From IMG/VR virus record IMGVR_UViG_3300010883_000064, positions 1 through 46,303 of that record: DNA of 46,303 nucleotides; one strand, 5' to 3'. Under the pieces are notes generated by a model. That model worked only from the letters and a program-made list of their open reading frames with translations, was not told the origin of the DNA and did not search any database. Every line of letters begins with the position of its first letter. Positions within the stretch are counted from its first letter, which is position 1. Positions 41,980 to 46,303 of the stretch are shown here, in pieces. A program made the translations under genes and the position numbers. This DNA comes from a virus.

Positions 41980-42390
41980 TTATTCGAATAGATCTTCTAA
42001 AATTAGCCTATCATCTGATATTGGTAGCGACCAATCGCTTGTGGAGCCAGTCCAGTCTATTTCACATAAATATTTATTCTGACCCCTTAACAACGACTCT
42101 ACCAATCTATGATAACCATCAACAACAAGAAACTTGTTTTCTTCTTTAATCCACACAACACTTAATGGTCGATTTGTTTTGCTTTTGGTGCCTTCCGTAA
42201 AATGGCGATATGCGGCCAGAATACCATAATCAGAATTGCCTTTTTCTACAATCAAATCATTATAATGCAATTCACAAACTTCAGGTATTTTATCAAAAAG
42301 ATATTTTTCAGATCTCTGGGCTGCTTCACCTACAGTAAATCTAATTTCTTCTAAAATTAGCTGCCTTAACTTAGATTTAGTAAGGCGCAC
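41980..42390 (-). CDS. ParB-like domain protein with targeting-type N terminus
   Basis: A 136-residue protein. The first 16 residues, R-L-T-K-S-K-L-R-Q-L-I-L-E-E, belong to the repeated N-terminal type and end in I-L-E. Residues 75-105 (P-L-S-V-V-W-I, then F-L-V-V-D-G-Y-H-R-L-V-E-S-L) match the N-terminal ParB/sulfiredoxin-type fold, in which D-G-x-H-R is the signature (residues 91-95). ParB-type domains bind nucleotides or act as nucleases. The start is a GTG at 42390 with AAGGAAT about 10 bases upstream; no ATG precedes the conserved peptide. It lies just before the terminase. Delivery with the virion is inferred. Confidence 0.65.
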   Translation of the reverse strand: MRLTKSKLRQLILEEIRFTVGEAAQRSEKYLFDKIPEVCELHYNDLIVEKGNSDYGILAAYRHFTEGTKSKTNRPLSVVWIKEENKFLVVDGYHRLVESLLRGQNKYLCEIDWTGSTSDWSLPISDDRLILEDLFE

Positions 42391-42393
42391 TTT

Positions 42394-42963
42394 TTAAGAT
42401 TCCTTTTTGCGACTGTCGTTCTTCGGTCTTTTGCCCTTCCAGCCACCTAATTCAACAAATTTTTTCCAAGATGCTTCGTGTTTGGCGCGGGACGGATCCA
42501 CATTTGACTCGCCGACCACGGCAACTTTGTCTAGTCCACCAATCTTATAGTGCATCTTAGCAGTTACCCAGCTTCGCACTCTAGATGTGCTCTCGACCAT
42601 AACTTCTACTTCGCCTTCTTTGGTTAAACTAACTGATTTGCCAGTAATTTTACGATATTCTTTTTTAAGATAAGAAGCAATATCAGCCAAGCGCTGCTCA
42701 ATTTCTGTTTCGAAACCATTATTATATACTTCTTTAAGCTGAACTTCTGAATGATATTTAATACACATCATGGGTCCATAAAACACAACTCCGAATCCAT
42801 CTAAAACTCTTTTATCTAGAATAAGATCGCCTTCTTCTCTTTTTAATCCAACTTCTAAAAGTTCTCCATCTTCAGTATACGCGCCATCATATGCATTGGC
42901 TGCAGCTTGAGCCAAGCCGCTCACGATATCTAAAATAGAAGCTGCTTCTTTTTTCTTAGCCAT
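42394..42963 (-). CDS. hypothetical protein, alpha/beta
   Basis: A 189-residue protein. After a helical N terminus (A-A-S-I-L-D-I-V-S-G-L-A-Q-A-A-A-N), residues 35-130 are alpha/beta with K-R-E-E-G-D-L-I-L-D-K-R-V-L-D-G-F and V-E-V-M-V-E-S-T-S-R-V-R. The C terminus is Lys/Arg-rich (W-K-G-K-R-P-K-N-D-S-R-K-K-E-S). GGAGAAGG precedes the ATG. The basic tail may bind DNA. It is not recognised, but its place between targeting-peptide genes and the terminase suggests a head-packaging role. Confidence 0.65.
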   Translation of the reverse strand: MAKKKEAASILDIVSGLAQAAANAYDGAYTEDGELLEVGLKREEGDLILDKRVLDGFGVVFYGPMMCIKYHSEVQLKEVYNNGFETEIEQRLADIASYLKKEYRKITGKSVSLTKEGEVEVMVESTSRVRSWVTAKMHYKIGGLDKVAVVGESNVDPSRAKHEASWKKFVELGGWKGKRPKNDSRKKES

Positions 42964-43295
42964 TATCCACCTTCTCCTTGATCTGTAGTGATGTCTTTTG
43001 CTTGCTTCAACTCATCTATAAGTCGCTGTACAAGCATTACAACTTTTTGATTTGCTTGGTTTCCTGGTTGAGCCATTGCTTTTTGAACGCTTTGCAGTGC
43101 GCCTACAACTTGACGTTCTCTTGGGGCAAGTTTGCCAACTTCTTGTTGAGATTCTCTCCCTTTCAGTGCCTTCTTAATGTCTGTAGCCGATGCTGCGCGT
43201 TGAGCGGTTACTTCTCCATTGGCTTCGGATAGAGCTTCTACTTCGGATAGAGCTTCTAAAATAAATCTCTTTAATTTCGCTTTACTTAGTTTCAT
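42963..43295 (-). CDS. small putative packaged protein
   Basis: A 110-residue protein. Start K-L-S-K-A-K-L-K-R-F-I-L-E-A is the clearest match to the T4 capsid-targeting peptide of the internal proteins, with I-L-E followed by Ala at 12-15. A perfect 18-base tandem duplication (43223-43258) gives two E-A-L-S-E units, each ending in L-S-E. The rest is Gln/Ala/Lys-rich helix with V-V-M-L-V-Q-R-L-I-D-E-L. GGAGA precedes the ATG. It is likely cut by the prohead protease and packaged; the function of the mature part is unknown. Confidence 0.7.
   Translation of the reverse strand: MKLSKAKLKRFILEALSEVEALSEANGEVTAQRAASATDIKKALKGRESQQEVGKLAPRERQVVGALQSVQKAMAQPGNQANQKVVMLVQRLIDELKQAKDITTDQGEGG
43223..43258. 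repeat. 18-base perfect tandem repeat
   Basis: Plus-strand CTTCGGATAGAGCTTCTA occurs twice without a gap (43223-43240 and 43241-43258) inside the gene at 42963-43295. It duplicates a segment ending in L-S-E. Confidence 0.9.
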
Positions 43296-43665
43296 TAGGT
43301 CTCCATCCTTTTAGCCATCTCTCTTCTCTATCCTCGACATATTTTATGTAGCAAGTATTACAACAATCAAATTTGACAAGACACACATCATCCATAGACT
43401 TCTTTGGAAAGGTTCCGCAGATAGGACAACATTTTAAAGATTCTCTATTAAGTAGTTTTTTCGAGATCTTAATCCCATTAACATCTACTTTTTCTTGCCA
43501 CTCTTCGCTTTTATACTGTTTCTTATAAAACTCTCGGGATTGTTGGAGATACTCTTTCTCTTTGCTCTCGTTCCAATTTCCCTTGGGATTCTGAACGGCT
43601 TCGCTGCCATACTTTTCTGCGATGGCTTTTTCTACCGCTGCAATCTTGTTCGGATCATTGCTCAT
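43282..43665 (-). CDS. zinc-ribbon protein, unknown
   Basis: A 127-residue protein. N-terminal residues 1-60 are charged helix. A four-Cys segment follows: C-C-P-I-C-G-T-F, then V-K-F-D-C-C-N-T-C-Y, typical of a zinc ribbon. It ends in an Arg/Trp-rich motif (E-E-R-W-L-K-G-W-R-P). The ATG at 43665 is used; an open frame extends upstream to 43830, but that part overlaps the preceding gene and reads as nonsense. It overlaps the previous gene by 11 bases. Zinc ribbons of this kind may bind DNA or RNA polymerase; no target is indicated. Confidence 0.65.
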   Translation of the reverse strand: MSNDPNKIAAVEKAIAEKYGSEAVQNPKGNWNESKEKEYLQQSREFYKKQYKSEEWQEKVDVNGIKISKKLLNRESLKCCPICGTFPKKSMDDVCLVKFDCCNTCYIKYVEDREERWLKGWRPNETK

Positions 43666-44071
43666 TAAAAACTCGGTATGCAGCATAAGTTGTGGTGGCG
43701 CCGGCGGCGATGCCACCAACAAACCACCACCATTTATTATTGGGCGCCTGTGCGAGAAGAGCCTCTTGTAGTGCCGTAATCTCAATATCTTTCTGATCAA
43801 CGCGCAAATCGTATTCCTGAGCCAACGCATCCAGGCGAATCTGAAAATTCTGTCGCTCTAGCTGAAACTCTGTTGCCTGTACATCAATCCGATATTCAAC
43901 TTCTAAATCGCACTCTAACCTATATTCCAAGGGAAGAACGAGCAATTCAGCAATTCCGCGTTTGTTAAACAAAACACCCTCAAAGGGCGCCGGTTCCTCT
44001 TGTCCGACAATAGTAAATTGTGGCGGCTCTGCGTGAGCTGCCATCGAGAACAACAATGCTTTAAGGAACAT
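43655..44071 (-). CDS. secreted coiled-coil protein of lysis-like cassette
   Basis: A 138-residue protein. Residues 1-14 look like a signal peptide (F-L-K-A-L-L-F-S-M-A-A-H-A then E). Residues 60-110 are coiled coil with alternating Glu/Gln/Arg, and residues 113-130 are a membrane helix (W-W-W-F-V-G-G-I-A-A-G-A). There is no lipobox Cys near residue 20, so it is not a typical Rz1 lipoprotein. It follows an Rz-like protein with 11 bases of overlap. It may be the outer partner of a spanin-like pair, but that is inference. Confidence 0.5.
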   Translation of the reverse strand: MFLKALLFSMAAHAEPPQFTIVGQEEPAPFEGVLFNKRGIAELLVLPLEYRLECDLEVEYRIDVQATEFQLERQNFQIRLDALAQEYDLRVDQKDIEITALQEALLAQAPNNKWWWFVGGIAAGATTTYAAYRVFNEQ

Positions 44072-44471
44072 ACTGAAATCCGAATGTATCTGTTACTTGT
44101 TCTGCAAGTTCTTCTTTGTTTTCGGTAAATTGCTTCCGGTTGTCGATGATTGTCTCAATTTCAACAATTCTTTCATCCACCACAATCGTAATCTCGCCTC
44201 GTTCTTTTTCATATTCTTTCTCCAATAAATCTAATGCTTGACGATAGTTCCGTAAAGCTTGTTCTTTTCTTTCTAATTCTTCAGTATGAATCGCTCGAAG
44301 ACCCTCGATCTGATTTTGAAGAGATTGCTGGCTAACCTCATAAGCTGACTCAAGCTGTTTATAATCATAATGCATTTTTCCAATAACTGTAAACAAAAGA
44401 ATAATTATTATTATTTCTTTCCAGTTTTTCTTTGCGAGACCAAGAACTTTAAGCCAGTCAACTTTTAACAT
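44061..44471 (-). CDS. Rz-like inner-membrane spanin candidate
   Basis: A 136-residue protein. A membrane helix at about 18-33 (W-K-E-I-I-I-I-I-L-L-F-T-V-I-G) is followed by a periplasmic coiled coil of some 90 residues (L-E-R-K-E-Q-A-L-R-N-Y-R, L-L-E-K-E-Y-E-K-E-R). This is the topology of phage Rz proteins, which join inner and outer membranes at the end of lysis. AAAGG precedes the ATG. It starts at the final base of the preceding holin-like gene. A host with an outer membrane would fit. Confidence 0.55.
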   Translation of the reverse strand: MLKVDWLKVLGLAKKNWKEIIIIILLFTVIGKMHYDYKQLESAYEVSQQSLQNQIEGLRAIHTEELERKEQALRNYRQALDLLEKEYEKERGEITIVVDERIVEIETIIDNRKQFTENKEELAEQVTDTFGFQYVP

Positions 44472-44665
44472 TAGGCACCTTTCATCTTCGCAATACCATC
44501 GACAACACCTTGTGCGCCGATGTAAATTGCGGAGATCATAACCCAGTCACTTGACTCAAGCCCGTAAAATGCCATTAACCCTGTGGCTGTTAACCAAACC
44601 AGAAACTTACGAGAAATCATCTTCTCAACTAATCTGTCTAATTTTCCTTTTGTATCATCCATCAT
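44471..44665 (-). CDS. holin-like two-helix membrane protein
   Basis: A 64-residue protein. A charged N terminus (M-M-D-D-T-K-G-K-L-D-R-L-V-E-K) is followed by two membrane helices, about 22-37 (F-L-V-W-L-T-A-T-G-L-M-A-F-Y-G-L) and 41-58 (W-V-M-I-S-A-I-Y-I-G-A-Q-G-V-V). That is the class II holin layout. The ATG at 44665 is chosen because AAGGAATAAA lies just before it; an open frame reaches 44704 but overlaps the previous gene. A second ATG follows directly (44662), giving a possible dual start, as in some holin genes. No endolysin is found nearby. Confidence 0.5.
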   Translation of the reverse strand: MMDDTKGKLDRLVEKMISRKFLVWLTATGLMAFYGLESSDWVMISAIYIGAQGVVDGIAKMKGA

Positions 44666-44666
44666 T

Positions 44667-45227
44667 TTATTCCTTTTTCTTTTTTTGCTCAGCCACTTGC
44701 ACATCTTCAGGGTGGGGATCCATTTTTTTCAGCTGAATCGCCATATTGATGATGTCCTCTTGAGAATATCCAATATTCAACAAGGCTATTAGCATTTTTT
44801 CAATTTCATAACTCATGTTTCCAATCTGACCTCGGATGAGCGCTATCTGTTTTTCAGAAGGAACGCCTTGTGCGGGTGCACCGTGAACTTCGTTAAGAAC
44901 TTTATTAAGTTCTTCCTCAATAATCTCGGCTAAGCTCTCTTTAAATCCCATCACGGGTCGATCTCCTTCGCCACCACCGGGCTGATAATCAGTTGGAAAA
45001 TCTTCTTCCGGTTCTTCTTCAGCGCTAGCCATTCTTTCGGCTTCGCCTTCGAGGGCGCCTTCTCCATACATTTCACCAAAGACGGCTCCGAAAATATCGG
45101 AAGTGGCGGCCGAATCGGTTCCTTGAAGCATTGCGGCGATGGCCGGTGCAGCTATATCGGGTGAAAGCCCCTCTTTAATAACTTCTTCAGTAATAATTTG
45201 TCGTAATCTTTCGGTTGTAATTTTCAT
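44667..45227 (-). CDS. small putative packaged protein, acidic
   Basis: A 186-residue protein. The start K-I-T-T-E-R-L-R-Q-I-I-T-E-E-V-I-K-E-G is of the repeated type and contains I-K-E followed by Gly at 18-21. Residues 60-90 are Glu/Asp-rich and disordered. Residues 90-115 and 125-165 are helices (L-A-E-I-I-E-E-E-L-N-K-V-L). The Lys-rich tail ends K-K-K-K-E. AGGAC precedes the ATG by 12 bases. A virion-loaded role is inferred from the N terminus. Confidence 0.65.
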   Translation of the reverse strand: MKITTERLRQIITEEVIKEGLSPDIAAPAIAAMLQGTDSAATSDIFGAVFGEMYGEGALEGEAERMASAEEEPEEDFPTDYQPGGGEGDRPVMGFKESLAEIIEEELNKVLNEVHGAPAQGVPSEKQIALIRGQIGNMSYEIEKMLIALLNIGYSQEDIINMAIQLKKMDPHPEDVQVAEQKKKKE

Positions 45228-45245
45228 TATTGATTTGTCCTGTTC

Positions 45246-45578
45246 CTAAAATCCTGCTGTAGGATCATCGGCTTTGGCAGATTTTGCAACCGCGGCCGCT
45301 AATTTTTGTAAAGTCGCAGCTAATCGCTGGGCGCCTTCGGGACCTCCATACCCTTGTTCTGCAAGATCTTGGACCATGGCAGTTATTTGTTTTTCAGCCT
45401 GCACTGTCTGCCCAAGGTTACCAGTGCCTTTTATCTTGTCCCACGCTTTTCCTTTCACGGCGCCGGCGACACCCTTAAGCGCTCGACCAATGCCAAGTTC
45501 ATCAAGCTGTTGCTCTTCAATCACGGCTCTTATCTCTTCCTTAATAATTTGATTAAGTTGTTTTTGTGTTAGTTTCAT
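45246..45578 (-). CDS. small putative packaged protein
   Basis: A 110-residue protein. N-terminal K-L-T-Q-K-Q-L-N-Q-I-I-K-E-E-I-R-A is of the repeated type, with I-K-E near 11-13. The rest is Gly/Ala/Lys-rich (A-L-K-G-V-A-G-A-V-K-G-K-A) and could be a helical or membrane-active segment. A-G-G-A-A-C precedes the ATG. DNA just upstream (45602-45618) duplicates sequence near 45.93 kb. The function of the mature part is unknown. Confidence 0.7.
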   Translation of the reverse strand: MKLTQKQLNQIIKEEIRAVIEEQQLDELGIGRALKGVAGAVKGKAWDKIKGTGNLGQTVQAEKQITAMVQDLAEQGYGGPEGAQRLAATLQKLAAAVAKSAKADDPTAGF

Positions 45579-45601
45579 TTTGTTGTTCCTATGTGGTTAA
45601 A

Positions 45602-45618
45602 CCATTCATACTTAGTAT
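45602..45618. repeat. 17-base direct repeat, copy 1
   Basis: Plus-strand CCATTCATACTTAGTAT, identical to 45930-45946 and in the same orientation. The copies lie just upstream of two genes with related N termini. They are read in different frames. Confidence 0.75.
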
Positions 45619-45904
45619 TCTTCTTCTTCTTCTTCTTCTTCTCGATACAGAAGGGGTCCATGCGGACTAAGCATCGTATCCCAGAATTGAGCCACATTGC
45701 CGAGGTCTCCCTTAGTGTTAATAGCGTCCACTATCATGTCATAAGCTTCTTTGCCTGAGGCGCACCGGGCCCCATTGAATTCATGATCTCACTGACTTCC
45801 TGCGCCATGTCCACTGCGTCGCCACGTTCGCGGGTATTTTCAATACTGTAAGCATCATGCTCTTCTTTAATAATCTGTTTAAGTTGTGTTTTTGTGATTT
45901 TCAT
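45612..45904 (-). pseudogene. frameshifted small gene with targeting-type N terminus
   Basis: From the ATG at 45904 the frame runs K-I-T-K-T-Q-L-K-Q-I-I-K-E-E and on to ...E-I-M-N-S-M-G, then hits TGA at 45734 after 56 residues. In the -1 frame the reading continues naturally for some 50 residues (G-K-E-A-Y-D-M-I-V-D-A-I, V-A-Q-F-W-D-T-M-L-S-P-H-G) and ends in a Glu run, Tyr and TAA at 45612. The shift must lie between 45788 and 45737; a GGGGCCC run at 45767-45773 is a likely place. Either a base was lost (mutation or sequencing error) or the gene is truncated. AAGGAAA precedes the ATG. Confidence 0.6.
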
Positions 45905-45916
45905 TTGGCGCTTTCC

Positions 45917-46303
45917 TTATGTCGCTAATCCATTCATACTTAGTATCGCAATCAATCCAGGCACATTCTTGCGCACGTAAACGCCAGAGAATAGTGTCTC
46001 GCATCGACCGCCAACATAAGCGATTGCGGACTCAATGTTTTTGCTAACTTTTGGATCTGCCACCATTTCCTCAGACGCCACTAAGATTAACGAACCTGCG
46101 GCGGCTTTGCCTTTTGGCGGAGGGCATGCAGAACGATTCATGCAGTTGTGTAGGATCACCGATCCAAGCTTTCCAGTATTTGGATCCTTTATCATGGTTG
46201 AGCCAAGAAAGGCTCGACCATCATTACCCAAGCATGTTTCCAGATCTTTACTATCAAAAGATTGGATCGGTGAATCCTCGGTGGAGAGTTTTAGCACCTG
46301 GGC
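45917..46303 (-). CDS. hypothetical protein (5' end outside window)
   Basis: At least 128 residues; the frame is open to the window edge, so the true start lies beyond it and the GTG at 46297 is only internal. Visible segments include Cys pairs spaced across the protein (L-G-N-D-G-R-A-F-L-G, H-N-C-M-N-R-S-A-C-P-P-P-K-G) and a C-terminal beta-rich part (L-F-S-G-V-Y-V-R-K-N-V-P-G-L). The last codons include the 17-base repeat. Not recognised. Confidence 0.65.
   Translation of the reverse strand, partial: AQVLKLSTEDSPIQSFDSKDLETCLGNDGRAFLGSTMIKDPNTGKLGSVILHNCMNRSACPPPKGKAAAGSLILVASEEMVADPKVSKNIESAIAYVGGRCETLFSGVYVRKNVPGLIAILSMNGLAT
45930..45946. repeat. 17-base direct repeat, copy 2
   Basis: Identical to 45602-45618. 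Here it codes the C-terminal I-L-S-M-N-G of the preceding gene. Sequence between this copy and the next start codon is also similar (TTCCTTATGTCGCTAAT against TTCCTATGTGGTTAAA on the plus strand). Confidence 0.75.

Noticed and set aside
43666-43830. Upstream extension of the zinc-ribbon gene
   Set aside because: It overlaps the secreted coiled-coil gene and reads as Arg/His/Pro-rich nonsense; the ATG at 43665 begins an ordinary helical sequence.
1-46303. tRNA genes, CRISPR arrays, insertion sequences, integrase or attachment sites
   Set aside because: Gaps are too short and none shows a cloverleaf, repeat-spacer order, transposase or integrase motif.

Overview
The window looks like part of the genome of an uncultured, contractile-tailed (T4-like, 'exo-T4' type) marine bacteriophage. 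Every credible gene lies on the minus strand, so transcription runs from position 46303 towards 1. Genes are tightly packed, often overlapping by a few bases or separated by just a ribosome binding site. No gene-free stretch exceeds 300 bases. I see no tRNA, rRNA, CRISPR array, insertion sequence or integrase. The T4-like call rests on recognisable relatives of T4 gp17 (terminase), gp20 (portal), gp21 (prohead protease), gp22 (scaffold), gp23 (capsid), gp13/14/15 (neck and sheath terminator), gp18 (sheath), gp19 (tube), gp26/51-type baseplate or tail-assembly protein and gp53. A phage-encoded ribosomal protein bS21 is also present, as known from other pelagic phages. The host cannot be named from this window.

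Layout in transcription order. (1) 46.3-42.0 kb: small genes. Several begin with the same kind of N-terminal peptide (MK-[IL]-[TS]-x4-L-x3-I-x-E). Among them are a lysis-like cassette (two-helix holin-like protein, Rz-like coiled-coil protein, secreted coiled-coil protein), a zinc-ribbon protein and a ParB-like domain protein. (2) 42.0-38.4 kb: large terminase and portal. (3) 38.4-32.4 kb: four proteins of unknown or membrane type, prohead protease, an 800-residue low-complexity protein, a small virion-type protein and bS21. (4) 32.4-25.0 kb: a fibre cluster with two large repeat-built proteins and three small ORFs. (5) 25.0-20.2 kb: scaffold, major capsid protein, a possible head-surface protein and a coiled-coil protein. 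(6) 20.1-12.0 kb: basic histone-like protein, neck proteins, sheath, tube and the gp26-like gene with an overlapping frame. (7) 12.0-2.1 kb: tape measure and baseplate proteins. (8) 2.1 kb to the left edge: a compact family A DNA polymerase and a probable divergent tubulin/FtsZ-fold protein. A sigma70-type promoter then opens the next transcription unit.

How it works together. Terminase and portal package DNA into a head built by the scaffold and gp23-like protein and matured by the gp21-like protease. The shared N-terminal peptides resemble the capsid-targeting peptides of T4 internal proteins, so a set of small proteins may be loaded into the head. Neck, sheath, tube, tape measure and baseplate genes complete the contractile tail. 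Expression seems to be divided by rho-independent terminators at about 21.95, 20.50, 19.74 and 12.05 kb. Three of the four are followed within about 15-25 bases by a repeated CTATTTAT-type element (exact twice, with one mismatch once) that may be the late promoter.

Most noteworthy: a likely programmed frameshift on a T7 run joining the gp26-like gene to the next frame; the family of capsid-targeting-like N termini; the roughly tenfold excess of the palindrome GGCGCC; and the polymerase plus tubulin-like pair at the end of the late region.
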